Positions 11,601 to 22,910 of a DNA stretch of 64,000 nt are shown here, in pieces (position 1 is the stretch's first letter; each line of letters begins with the position of its first letter). This DNA is from Rhodosporidiobolus odoratus. Lineage: Eukaryota > Basidiomycota > Microbotryomycetes > Sporidiobolales > Sporidiobolaceae. The stretch is taken from NCBI GenBank assembly GCA_034387635.1, contig JAOANU010000001.1, positions 1,984,001 through 2,048,000 of the forward strand. The letters run 5' to 3'. Both the position numbers and the translations under genes were made by a program. The notes below the pieces were generated by a model that saw only the letters and a list, made by a program, of their open reading frames with translations, had not been told where the DNA came from and ran no database searches.

Positions 11601-13272
11601 CAAAGCTTACGGTTGATGAGAATGGTGTAGATGCCCTCCTCCTTGAGAGCCTTGATAGCCTGAGAACCAGAGTAGTCGAACTCTCCAGCTTGACCAATGG
11701 AAAGACCACCGGAACCGAGGACGAGAACCTTCTTTACGTCGACGCGAGGGGACTTGGCCGCGTTCTCCTCGGCCGTTCCACCAGGGAAGGAGACCGGGCC
11801 GACGAGCTGCTCGCCCTTGGATTGCTGCTCGAGACTCTTCTGAATGGCGCCAATGAAGACGTCAAAGAGGAATTCGGTGTCGCGGGGACCGGGGGCAGAC
11901 TCAGGGTGGAACTGAACGGAGAAGAAGGGGCGCTCGGTGCAGTAGATACCCTCGTTCGAGTTGTCGTTGGCGTTGACGAAGAGCTCCTTCCATCCCTGCT
12001 TGAGCGACTCGGGCTCAACGGCGTAACCGTGGTTCTGCGAGGTGATGTAGCAGCGACCGCTGACGGTCGAAGTGCAAGGGATGTTGGCACCGCGGTTTCC
12101 GTACTTGAGCTTAAGGGTGCTGGCGCCACTGGCGCGAGCGAGGAGCTGGTGACCAAGGCAGATACCGAAGATGGGGAAGCGGGCTGCCTCGAGCGCCTTG
12201 GCGAGAAGACTGGTCGTCGACGTGAGAGTGGCGGGGTCACCAGGTCCGTTCGAGACAAAGAGACCGTCGTAAGGCTCCTTCTCCGTAAGGTAATCGTAGT
12301 CGTAGGGGATGACCTTGAGCTCGACACCACGCTTGGTGAAGCAGCGAATCTGGTTGTACTTCATACCGACGTCGACGCAGAGGACACGGAGAGGACGACC
12401 AGAGGGGTGCATGAGGGGAGAGACGCCCTTGTCGGCGTGGTAAAGGACGGGCTGGCGGGTGGAAACGGCGGCGACGAGGTTCTCCGCGTTCGGGTCGTGG
12501 TATTCGAGCTGCTCGAATGACTCCCTCCAGTCGGCACCTCGCGAGAGCTCGACGCCAATCTTGCGCTGGCTCAAACGACCAACCGTACTACCCCTCTCGC
12601 GAAGCTTCTTCGTCAAATCCCTCGTGTCGACACCGTAAATTGCGGGAACGCCCTCTTCCCTGAGCCATTCGGCGAGTTCGGAGAAAGCCTCGTGGTTGGA
12701 GAAGTCCTTGCCAGCGCCGGAGTAGTTGGAAACGATGAGACCGGCGACGTGAATCTTGAACGACTCGAACTCGCGCGGGAGAGAAGCAGGGTTGACCGGG
12801 CCAGTGGGTCGCTTGGGGACACCGTACGAACCGATGAGCGGGTAGGTGAGAACGAGGATCTGTCCCGAATAGGACGGGTCGGTTAGAGATTCGGGGTACC
12901 CCACCATGCCTAGACAGCAAAGGAGGGTCAGCATTGCGAGATCCATAGCAGAGTAGCAGGTTCCGAGAAGCACGAACCGGTTTGGAAGACGCATTCTCCT
13001 GCAATGCTCTTGTCCGCACCGAAGCTGTAACCCTCGTAAGCGCTGCCGTCGGCCAATTCGAGCAGCATGCGAGAAGTTGCCTTGCCACTTTCGACGGCCT
13101 TGACGGGTTCACCGACGCCCTGGTAGAATGCGTCGATCTCATGAGAAGGGAGGGAGGTAATGGGCTGGACGGGGAGACCTGATGAGCGACTGGAAGGTGA
13201 AGGTGGTCGGCTCGGAAGTGCAACGGCGGGGGCGGGCGCCGCGAGGTCGAGGGCAGGGGGAGTGGCCGCCAT
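5641..13272 (-). CDS. URA2: Multifunctional CAD-like protein: GATase, CPSase II, DHOase-like, aspartate transcarbamylase
   Basis: Eleven exons: 12978-13272, 11611-12909, 11494-11524, 10907-11423, 10319-10840, 10075-10256, 8701-9992, 6353-8601, 5869-6292, 5763-5797, 5641-5697; 2300 aa, close to yeast Ura2. It performs the first two steps of pyrimidine synthesis in the cytoplasm. Order: glutaminase (~1-470, nucleophile in GICLGHQ), the two synthetase halves (~490-1380), an MGS-type regulatory domain (~1380-1540), a DHOase-like domain, a Ser/Pro linker, and ATCase (~1990-2300, with [12 protein letters not shown] and HPLPR). The DHOase-like part reads [13 protein letters not shown] where active enzymes have a metal-binding HxH, so it should be inactive, as in other fungi. 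Small exons of 31, 35 and 57 nt encode [10 protein letters not shown], the [12 protein letters not shown] region and the C-terminal helix. Feedback by UTP is known for the family; nothing local shows regulation. Confidence 0.96.
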
Positions 13273-14055
13273 CGTTTTGTGGTGGTTTTGAATGCGCTAG
13301 ATCGACAGGGAAGGGCGGAAGGAGCTGTGCGGAGAAGTGTGATGTGAAGTGGGAGATTCAAGCTCGAAGGAGAAGGTGGGGAGTCGAGTGGAGCGTCCTG
13401 AGCTGCGGGTTTGAGTCCCTCGAGTAGCTAGGTAGGAGAATAGGCCCGTAGGCGTGCGCTTGTAGAGAGAGAAAGAAAGAGAAGGAGAAGAAGAACGAGC
13501 TTGCAAGCTCAGCAATTCATTCTAGAGGTCGGAGCTGCCGCGGACGACAACCCCTGCAACCCATTCAGGCAATGTGCCAGCGCCTTCAGAGCATCCCTAG
13601 CAGCATATCGAAGCAATCAGGGGACCAGCAAGCGGGATCGAGGTGGCTGAGGGCGAGGGGGACGATGTCGACGGAACGGAGATGGGGATGAGAGGGCGAC
13701 GGGCGGTCTCTGCGACGAAGCGGAACACAGTCAGGCAGTAGATAGCGAGAAATGTTGCTAGCAGCCCCCTTCTAATGCACAGATGCCCGTCCTTGACGGT
13801 ACATTTGGCGGTCGAGGAGAAGGAAGGAGAGCAAGAACGGTCCTTCCTACAAAGTTCGAAGTCGTGAAGGGTTTCTGCCGCGGTTTCGCACCGGCCTTTT
13901 CCCGGCGCGTGCCGTCTGTGCGAATGCGAACTGAAATGCAAGATGCGTAAGAGCAGCACGCTGGGAATACTCTAAGGGCGAACACGGGGTGTATCAGGGG
14001 CAGCAAAAACACAACAGTAAAGTCGATTTATTCTTTTTTGGAGGGGAACCTCCGC
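13273..14055. other. URA2 promoter side and 3' flank of the VSB1-like gene
   Basis: About 780 bases between the URA2 start and the downstream end of the next minus-strand gene. The first 250 bases are purine-rich on the + strand (pyrimidine-rich on the URA2 coding strand), as in its leader. T-rich sequence near 14025-14040 lies just beyond the neighbouring stop codon. No reading frame here resembles a protein family. Confidence 0.4.
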
Positions 14056-17000
14056 TCAGGATCTCGTCATCAGATGGCCCTGCAGGAGGGAACGAGTCAG
14101 TGCGCCCTCAGAGCAAGGACAAGGGATGACGCACCATCAAGACATCCGTTTCCTGAACGGCGATTTTGAGCACCACCTCCTCAAACCTCCTCGCAAACTG
14201 CCAACCCTCCTTCTTGCCCAACTCCTCATGCGCCCCGATGTCCATCTTCCACAGCACGCTATCTCTCTCCGCCACAACAGTCGTATTGCGCTTGGTGCGA
14301 GAGAGGAAGGACAGCTCGCCGGCGACGGTGCCAGCAACCATAGATTCGGACATGCTGTTAGAGCGGTCGCTAAAGACATAATTGGCGCGAAGCATGCCGG
14401 ACTCGATGACGTAAAAGCTGGCCACAGCGTGCTGTCAGTACAGATGCAACAGGGCGAGAGGAGAAAAAGACGCACGCATCCGGTTCTGAACCGCTTGTCC
14501 AGAGGGTCGACCCCCGCTCGACGTTGACTCGCTTGAAGTACGGCACGAGACGCTGAAGTAACAGACGCGATAAGGGTCGACCGCTGATGGCGTCAAGGAG
14601 GGACGGGGACTCACGAAGCAGTAGTCCTCATTCAGATCGGGCGAGTAAGGCTGGAAAGCCTGCAGCAAAATCGGCAAGGGTTGCTGGAAGTTGAGTTTCG
14701 ATTGAGGCGTTTCGGCTGCACAACGCGAGACAGGAGTTCACCAGAGGTCAGACACTGGGCAGCGAAAAGAAAGCGCACGTCTCGAGATGGTCTCCCTTGC
14801 GGCCGTACGCAGGTGCGCCGCTCGAGGTGATCCGGCGAAGCCTTCGAGATCGTTCTCAATGTCCGCTTTGGGCATGTCTGAAGATCAACATGGGAATCAG
14901 CAGCCAAGCACGACGCCGTGAGCAGAAGAACCGCACCAATCTGGGAAGTCATGCCGTGGTACCCCGACGTTTGCGAAGCTTGAGGCGTAATGAGCGGCTG
15001 AAGGGTTTTAGAGTACAAGCTCCTGAGAAAGGCGTTCTCGCAGTGCTGTACAGAAGCTCGGACGTGCGTCAGTTCGAGGCCTTCAGCTTTCGGTTTGAAA
15101 GCGGGTGCGCGAAATAAAGTCCGGAACAAGGCGTACCTCGAGCGCATCATTCATGTTTTCCAGCACTACCACCTTGCTGTCCGCACTATCACTCCACAGG
15201 TCTACGCTTCTCAGCGCGGTCCCAACTGCAGACTCGGCAGAGCAACCGCAGAGAACGAGGACGACACCTCGCTCGTCGAGCAGGCGTTGCATGCGGACGA
15301 AGGCCTCGGCAGCGGAGAAATCGACACCTATATCCCCGAGGATACAGAGTCAGCGCCGTGGGAAAAGCACCGCGGAAGATCAAACGCACCAGAAGCCATA
15401 CTAAAGTCAACAACCAAGAACCTGATCGGATTGTGGGTCCAGCTGGCGGAATCGAGCAGCTTCCTGACAGTAGCCTCGACATTCGATATGGTTCCAAAGA
15501 ACAAGAAGCCCTGCAGCTTGACGACCCTGATCTGGCGACCCACTTCTTGAAGGAAGGCGGACTGTTTGGGGTGACGGCGGACTGTGGAACGGGCGACGCT
15601 GCCGGAGATGATAGTGCGGATGGCGCGGCGCTGAGAGGAGAGGATGACGAAGTGAACCTGCGAGGGAGAATGGGATGAGCAGGAAGAAGGCGAAATCAGA
15701 AGCGCTGGTCAACTTACGGAAGCCAAGACGAGTCCGGCGGCCAAACCCCAGACAAAGTCGAAGATGGTCATAGTGAGCACGATCGCAAGGATCGTGCAAT
15801 ACTCCCCAGCACTGACTCGTCCCCACGTGTCCCAGACCGCTTCCTTGACAAGGTCAATGCCAAGGATGAAGATGAGGGCCGCGACGACGCAAACGGGAAG
15901 GTAGCCAATGACGCCTGGACCGGCGAGGAGGACACCGAGAGAGCCGAGAGCGAGAAGGAAGCCGGATAGACGGGTAGTGCCGCCGACTTCGTAAAACAAG
16001 ACGGAGTTGACCTGCGGTAGAAAAGGACAGAATCGGGAGTCGAATCAGTGGCGTCCGGTGATTTACCGCCGGACATCGACCTTGAGTAGCAGACGTACGT
16101 AGACCTGTGGCAAGGATATAGCGTTAGTGCACGAGCGTGGCAAAGGTGAGAAGGGGTGCAAACACACTAGGTAATTGGGCACACTCCCAATCAAGCCACT
16201 CGCTACGTTCGACACACCATGTGCGACCAGCTCCCGGTTCGTATCAACGTTGTCCTCACCAACGGAGATGGCAAGGGATGGGACGTTGATCCTATTGTGA
16301 GGTAAAGGGAGGTAAGCGCTGCTTCCCCACCGGATGAGGGACTGAAAAGAGAGAGCATACGGGACATGCTGCGAGGAGAGACAACGTTAGGTGGTTTGTA
16401 ACGGCAAGTACGAGGCGGAGCACTTACAAGCAAACCGAAGAACACGAGCGCAAGCTGCGTCGGGATAGTCTCGATAATGGCGCCGAAATCCGTATGTTTG
16501 AGGTCTGAGAAACCATAGGACCAATGTCGGATCAGTTCAGCACCAGCCTCAACTTGCAAAGGATGGCAACTGACCGAAATGGCTCAAATACTCGAACGGC
16601 CCGTTGTCAACCCCGCTAATCTCGAAAACCCATCCCTTCTTCCTCAGGTCTTCCACGCTGATTCCGGCTGAGAGGGTGATGATGTAGAAGATGGCGGGGA
16701 TGAGCATGAAGTAGCCGGGGAAGATGAGCGGGTGAGAGTAGCGATGGGTGATGAGGCGGAGGAGTATGGCGAGGGCGAGGGGGATGGTCTGCGGCAAAGT
16801 GAGGTGATCAAACGAAGAACGCGTCTTACGGCGGAAGAGCGAAAGAGAGTCTAGGCATACCCATAGAGGAAGAATATCCATATCGAAGAAGTGCTGAATC
16901 AACTCGAGCGAAATACCCGAATCTTCTTCCATCCTCGCCGAGACGGTCAAGCCCGTCACGAACAGGAACGCGCCCACTCCGCCGATGGTACCGACAAGGA

Positions 17001-18890
17001 TATGGCGCGGGAAGAACTCGCTCAACCTGCCGAGTTTCATCAGGCCGAGGAGACCGAAGGCGAGGCCGGTCAAGACGGAACTCATGGCGAAGGCGAACAT
17101 GGTAGTCGCGACGAGAGTGCGGTCGTCTGAGATGTTGGCTTGGAGCACGGAAACGATGGCGTGGTAGAAGGGCTACGCGATCAAGGGCTTCAGGACAGCT
17201 GAGGAGGAAAAGGAAGGAACAGAATAGCACGCACCACAACCTCGATCATCATACTTCCGTTGCCTCCTCGGAAGATCGACCCGCCACCGGAGAAGGTGAC
17301 TTGGGCAACAATGCAGGAGATGAAGAACAGGGAAACACCGATGCCGCCAAAGTCCTGGAAGGCGGGTACCTGCGTCGGGAACTGGAGACGAGACAGGACA
17401 AGTAAGTCATAGGAATCAGCAGCGTAGAGAGAGGAAGTAGATGGAACGCGGAGAGCTGAGTGGAGGGCGGCAAGGTGGGAGGGAGGCGGAAATCAGGCGA
17501 GGAAGCGGAACCGTACGTACAGTGATGAGACCGTAGGACACGCCGTCGAGAATATTCTGCGCAGCGAGAAGCAGGTCAGTCCCAGCCTCCAGGGCAAGGC
17601 ATAGTCACGAATACACACCATAAGCGTTCTGCAAGCGAATAGTGAATTGAGAAGGTCAGTCTCTGCGGTGTAACGGACGATGGGATAACAACGTGGAGGC
17701 GTACCCGAGGATCACCGCCGGAACCGACTTGACCGCCGTTGATCCAAAGTCCTTGACATCTTCTTTTCCGAGCGCATGCACCTTTGCCTTGCCCTGTGCA
17801 ATTAACCCGCCGAAGCGCTTCTTCGCCCCGCCGACGAAACTGGACTGCGAGACCCGACGAGCATGTCGACTGACAGCTCTAAGTAGCGGAGTGCGCTCGC
17901 TCAACGGGGATCGGGGGGACGTGGCGTGTCTCCTCAAAGCGTCCTCGGCGGTTTCCGATTCTTCCCCTTCTTCATCCTCTTCCTCCTCGAGGATCATCTG
18001 CCTCGCCAGCATATCTTCCTCCTCCTCTTCCCTGTCCCGTCCGCCCGTCTCATCCCCCAGGATTCTCCCTTCCTTCCTATCCCTACTTTGCTCCCTCTCT
18101 CGTTCTTTATACCTCTCCCTTTCCTCAGCTTTCGCACGTTCGAGCTTGACCCTCTCCTGCGTCAGCATCCGCTGCGGCGTGGGCGTACGCTCGTCGCTGC
18201 CTGTCGAAGTACCGATAGGCGGAGTGGACGACGCCGCAGGAAGATCCCCAATGTTGCTCTGGGTCGGGGTGAGCTCATTCAGGCTTTCAGAGGGAGAGGC
18301 GCCAGCCGCTATCAGAGAGAGGGAGGAAGACGTGCTTTCCGGAGTGTCTCCGGACGCGGCGCGGCGGTCGGCGAGGGTTTTCGAGAGCTGTGCGGGGCGG
18401 GCGAGGGAGAGGTTGGAGGGAGAGGTTCCCGCAGCAGAGGCGGCAGGGTCGGAGGGAGGAGACTTGAGAGCAAAGGGTGATGCGGCCGGAGCGCTGTGTA
18501 TGGGAGGTGAGGCAATGCCTTGCGGGCTGGAAAGGGATAGGGAAGCGAGTCGAGCGGAACCTGGAGGAAAATGCGAGATCAGCGTGCACGTCGACCTTCG
18601 TCCAGTCCTGTTGGTGGAAGAGAAAGAAGCGCACCATCCCTGAGTTCCTCCCTAGTCGCGCTGTAGCTGCCAATCAACTTTGCCAACCCATCTTCGCTGT
18701 CGGAGAGGGAGATTGCGCTCTCGTTGGTGTTGAAGGGGTCGGACGAGTTCGTGACGCTGCCCCTTCTAAGTGAGCCGTATCGCGGTCCTGGTATGGGTTT
18801 GCCTCCTATAGACGACTTTGATGACCTTGAGATGGAGCGTCGACGGTTGATGAAGTGGGAAGGAGCAGGATGAGATGAGGGAGCGGACAT
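14056..18890 (-). CDS. VSB1: SulP-family vacuolar transporter with STAS and cyclic-nucleotide-binding-like domains (yeast Vsb1/Ygr125w type)
   Basis: Twenty exons: 18635-18890, 17705-18560, 17619-17628, 17521-17556, 17235-17381, 16861-17172, 16575-16788, 16428-16504, 16361-16368, 16168-16291, 16099-16104, 15718-16011, 15390-15657, 15137-15327, 14937-15045, 14779-14877, 14615-14715, 14476-14552, 14135-14417, 14056-14079; 1163 aa. Yeast Vsb1 is needed for arginine uptake into the vacuole. Residues 1-370 are a disordered Ser/acidic tail with ERTPLL and a Glu/Arg-rich stretch. SulP helices follow ([47 protein letters not shown]), then STAS ([24 protein letters not shown]) and a cNMP-fold domain ([22 protein letters not shown]). 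Three micro-exons of 10, 8 and 6 nt are required to rebuild conserved text: GTLMN, HVPIN and NYLVYVNS. Total coding length divides by three. Substrate is inferred from the yeast relative. Confidence 0.9.
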
Positions 18891-19278
18891 GGTGGACGAG
18901 GTGGTCCAGATGGCTGTAGAGCCTGTGTTTGTGTGTTCAGGCAGTCACTGATAGCCTCAGTTGATAGCACAAGCGTGGTGATAAGCTGGACGTGACGAAC
19001 AGATTTCAAACTGGGTCTCGTAATTATTTTATGCAAGATAGTGGCCCCCACGTACGTGACAGCGCACTTGAGAGTGACTACCGCCTCGCCCGTTTCTGAA
19101 ACCGCTCTCAGTCTCCCGAATCCGTCGTCCGTTTCAACTTTCCCTCGACGCTTCCGTTCAAAATTTGCTTCCGTCGGACATATTTCTGTTTCCGTTTCCG
19201 TGTCCTCGTCTTGCTCTCCGCTCGCTAGGCCCAGCTACGGCTGCTCTGACTCGCTCTTCGTCACTGATCTAGTCAGGC
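18891..19278. promoter_or_regulatory. Shared promoter region of the VSB1-like gene and DPH3
   Basis: Head-to-head spacing of 388 bases between two start codons. The DPH3 side (19080-19270) is a pyrimidine-rich stretch with many TTCCG and TTTCC words, typical of 5' leaders in this window. I cannot name a specific transcription-factor site. Confidence 0.45.
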
Positions 19279-19860
19279 ATGGTCTCATACTGTACGTTCT
19301 CACCCCCTACGTCTCCACCCGCATCAGTCTCACCCGCCTAAGAGCGTCTCGTTGCCATTGCTGTAGCCTGCCTGTGTGCATGTCTGACCGATTCCCACTT
19401 CCGCAGACGACGAGCTCGAGATTGAAGACTTCGCCTGGGACGACGACAAGAAGATGTTTCACTACCCTTGCCCTTGCGGTGACAGGTTCGAGATCTCAAG
19501 AGTACGCTGCATGTCCTCGCTCGGCTACTACGTTCGAAAAGGCAGTGCGAGGCAAAAGCTCACTAAACTCCTTCCGCAGGCCCAGCTCGCTCGCGGCGAA
19601 GAAGTGGCCACCTGCCCCAGCTGTAGCTTGCTCGTACGGGTCGTCTATGACATGGTGCGTCTCCCCCCTCCTCTCTGTGCTCTTCTCGTTGATGGGTCTC
19701 GCATCATCGAGTCTGCCCCTCCATCCTCGTCGATTTTTATCTTTTCTCCCCGAAACCAACTGATCCCTCTCTTGCCCAGATGGACTATGAAGACTACGAC
19801 GACGACGAGGACCAAGAGGGCGAGGAAGCTGAGGGCGAGTCTGTGATTCCCGTCCTCTGA
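19279..19860 (+). CDS. DPH3: Diphthamide biosynthesis / Elongator-associated CSL zinc protein
   Basis: Exons 19279-19291, 19407-19501, 19580-19654, 19780-19860; 87 aa against ~82 in yeast. Dph3 (Kti11) is the electron carrier for the Dph1-Dph2 iron-sulfur enzyme, which starts diphthamide formation on EF2, and it also supports Elongator-dependent tRNA wobble modification. The CSL zinc finger is complete: [13 protein letters not shown] supplies two cysteines and [12 protein letters not shown] the other two. [11 protein letters not shown] precedes it and an acidic tail ends it. The first exon is only 13 nt (MVSY plus one base); without it the protein would lack a start. All introns have GTRCGY donors and CAG ends. 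Identity is firm. Confidence 0.95.
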
Positions 19861-20318
19861 GCGCCCTCTGGTCTCTGGTCGAAGGAAGCGATGCTCAGGC
19901 GGGGTCAGCGAGATAAGCTAGGCTGGCGGGCCAAATCGGGCGCGTCGTCTTCATGCCGGGGGTCGTAGGGCACGTGGCCAAGCTGTCAGCAGCTCCGGCA
20001 TATCTAAGACTAGGCGTTCCGTGAGTTCGTTTCCCCTCCACTTCTGCCTCGTCGCTGACGCTTCTCTCCTGCTGTGCAGACGTAGCGCGCCACAAAGCGC
20101 TGCAATACATCCGACTCTCTCAACTCTGCTACTGATTCTTCGGGAGAGGTAAAGCTGTCAAAGATGCATTACGGAAGAATAGGTCGTGAGAGTATGGGTA
20201 GGGAAGGCTAATACGGCATCAGATACAGGGTCGTCAAGGATTCGTTTCTTGATCATACATTCTTTTCGTGCCCGCAGGCTATCTTCTCGTGCAGATCAAA
20301 CCCTTCCCGCATCCCGAA
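19861..20318. other. 3' intergenic between DPH3 and the unknown gene at 20.3 kb
   Basis: About 460 bases between two convergent 3' ends. No repeat, RNA gene or domain-bearing frame seen. Confidence 0.35.
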
Positions 20319-22421
20319 TCAAGGCGGTAATCCCAACCCGGCCAACCCAGCCCTCCTCTTCGGCGGCCTCCCAATCTCAAACTCGCCCTCCCCGAGATCA
20401 ACGCCTGAATTGAGCGGCAACTCCTGCGCCGACCGCATTCCTTCTCCCCTGCCCAGCGTCAAACTCCCGCCCACCCACCTTCTCCCTTCTTCCCTCTTTT
20501 CCGCAGCAGACGGAGGGAGCTGCACCGATTTCCTTCTGCCATGCATCCCGACCCCCGCTTTTTGAAACAACGCGCCGAGAAGAGTACCTCTACCCTTCAA
20601 TCCACCCTTCTTCTTGCCAACCTCGCCCTCTCGCTCCTTCTCCAACTCCCGACTAGCGCCGAAACTAGGGCTTAGCGGTGGTTTCCCCCTTCCCGTACCG
20701 GTCCGGAACCGGTTGGCTAACATGGCAGCGCCGTTGGCGCTTATCGGTCGGGTTGCGTAGGCCGAGAAGGAAGGCTGCAGAGGGGATGGGTGGGTCGGAT
20801 AGGGGAACCGGTCGTACACGCTGTCTCCTCCTTCGTCGTTATCGATGGGGTGAGACTGCAAGAGGGAGGAAGAGGAGCGATAGGAAGTCGCTTCGGCCAC
20901 GAAGGGGGGCGTGCGAGTCCGCATCTGGGGAGAAGAAGAAAAGGTCGAAGTTGAAGGACGCTGCAGGTCGATTTCGACAGCACCATCCGGGGATGGAGCA
21001 GCGGTCGTGGGAGGAGTGGAGAAGCTCGGAAACCCTGCGCGTTGTCGTGACCCGGCGCACGAGGTTTTATATCTGGCCATAGTGCGAGGTGCAAGTGGAG
21101 GAGGGGGGAGGTGATTACGCCTCAGCGGAATTGGAAGAGGTTCAGGGCTGGGATACGCAGCTAGGGAAGAACGGGCGCGAGGGTGCTCGTAATCGTCGTT
21201 GGCGTGGATGTGGTCCGGCTGGGCGCGAGGGTGCTCGTAATCGTCGTTGGCGTGGATGTGGTCCGGCTGGGCGCGAGTCGAGGACGCCGGATAGGCATGG
21301 ACGGTCTCGACGGAGCGGGCGGGGTAGGCTCCTTGACGGGTGTGGGAGAGCGAGCGCCTCGTGGCCGTGTAGCCGCTCTGTGCGCGGTCGTCGTCGGCAA
21401 GCGCATCCGTGGGGTCGAGGAGGTCGTCGTCGCGAAAGGTTACATCGTCGTGAGGAGAAACGGGCGAAATTGGTGCAGTCTCGGCGGGTGGATCAGCTGC
21501 GAAGCGGGTCTGAACAGGCGACAAGCCCAGTGCGGTCGTGCCTCCGTCGGGTGTAGGATTACCGGGGCGCTCGAGGCTGGCTGAGGCATAGGAGGGGTCG
21601 CGAACGGTCCGTTGTCGACGATGCCCTTGCAGCGGGTCGACTTGCTGTGGCCGAAGGTGCGACGTGAGCTGCTCCCGCTCTTTGCGCACCATGTCGCCCT
21701 CCCAGGCGAGTGCTTCGGCGACTGCCCCGGAATAGGAGGAAGTACGGGACAAGCGGTGGAGGGCTTGCGGGAACTCGAAGAAGCAGCTGCATGTGGGAAT
21801 CAGCCACGCGCAAGTCGGCAGGATAGAAGGATGGAGCATACCCAATGAAGGCCGTTCTCTGCGCCTCGTCGTCCACCACGCCGGCCTGGAGAAACAGCAA
21901 TTCGAGGTCGCTCACCAGATCCTTCACGTTCTCTCGCCGACTGCTCCTCTCTCGAAATGACCGACCGTTTATTCGATTGACAGCCGAAATTGCCGCGAAC
22001 CTGGTCAAACAAAGTCGTCAAGTCGACCCTTATCCGAAGCTTGAAGGGGAAGGGGAGAAAAGGGATGGAACCGCACCTCTTCCGTTCTTCACCACCCCAT
22101 CTCTCCTGGCACCACCTCAGGCCCTCGTCAAATACCCGTCTCTCGACCTCACCTGTCTCCTGCTCGAACGTTAAGGCGGCACCCGCGACGAGCGATAACT
22201 CAAGAACCTCGGCCGCTTCGTGAGCGTGGAGCGGGATTTTACGGATCGATAGCCAGGACTTGAGCCTGTGCGAGGAGCAGCACCAGCCGTCGTCAAGAAG
22301 GGGGGGATAAGGCTAAGAAAGCGGGGAGGGGGACTCACCTAGTCTCGTGAACTGTCCAGTCAGCGGAGAGGCGGCCTGAGAAGGTTGGAAGTGGGCATCC
22401 TTCGGCACTCTCCTCCGCCAT
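20319..22421 (-). CDS. Unrecognised protein with a helical N-terminal domain and a long disordered tail
   Basis: Exons 22339-22421, 22077-22265, 21842-22000, 20319-21786; 632 aa, phases consistent. Residues ~1-165 look folded and helical: charged alternating text such as LKSWLSIRKIPLHAHEAAEVL, VERRVFDEGLRWCQERW and LVSDLELLFLQAGVVDDEAQR, with one Trp-rich helix and no membrane span. That pattern could suit a coiled-coil or BAR-like module, but I do not recognise a family. The remaining ~465 residues are Pro/Ser/Arg-rich and probably unstructured. A 16-residue unit (QPDHIHANDDYEHPRA) occurs twice in perfect tandem at 21173-21276. The C-terminus has basic patches (KKKGGLKGRG, KRRAG). Function unknown. 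Confidence 0.75.
21173..21276 (-). repeat. Perfect 48-bp tandem duplication inside a coding exon
   Basis: A 48-base unit is repeated head-to-tail without visible mismatch, encoding two copies of a 16-residue His/Asp/Glu-rich unit in the disordered tail of the 20.3-22.4 kb gene. The length keeps the frame. Its identity at the DNA level points to a recent event, or to an assembly artefact that a read across it could settle. Confidence 0.85.
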
Positions 22422-22910
22422 CGTTCAGCACACGCAGCAAAAGAGGGAAGGAACCACTCAGGAAGAAGTGGATTAAGCGGAACTCGAGCGGGGCCAAGCG
22501 TAGGGATAGGAGGCGAAGAAGAGTGGGGTACGAGGAGAGGGCGGAAAGGAGAGGAGAAAAAGTCGACCGAAGAACAGCTCAGATAAGCGGCAAGAAGCAG
22601 TTAGACCTGAGCCGCGCGCTGGACCATGCCAGAGGGCAACGCTGGTAAGAAAACACTTCTACCTAGTACCCCTCGTCTGGCTTCGGCGAGCATTGCGCAA
22701 CAGACTTGACACACCTCGGCCGTTGCACAGAATAGATAGTCTGAAAGAAGGGGCGCTAGCTGGGCAGCAGCCGCAAGATAGAAAACTACAACATAAGGTC
22801 CCGTCATCGCTGCCAGAAAGCAGACCTAAGTGACGACATGCAAGAAAGACGAAAGCCCCACCAACCTCGCGAGACAAGATGATCCACCTTTTTGCTATCG
22901 CTCGGGCGCC
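22422..22910. other. Intergenic region, unknown gene promoter and RA-PH gene 3' end
   Basis: About 490 bases between tandem minus-strand genes. The part next to 22422 is purine-rich on the + strand, matching the pyrimidine-rich leaders seen elsewhere. No feature recognised. Confidence 0.35.

Noticed and set aside
10298..12520. 740-aa open frame on the plus strand
   Set aside because: Antisense to URA2 exons and introns, with repetitive acidic text mirroring the coding strand. Rejected as a shadow.
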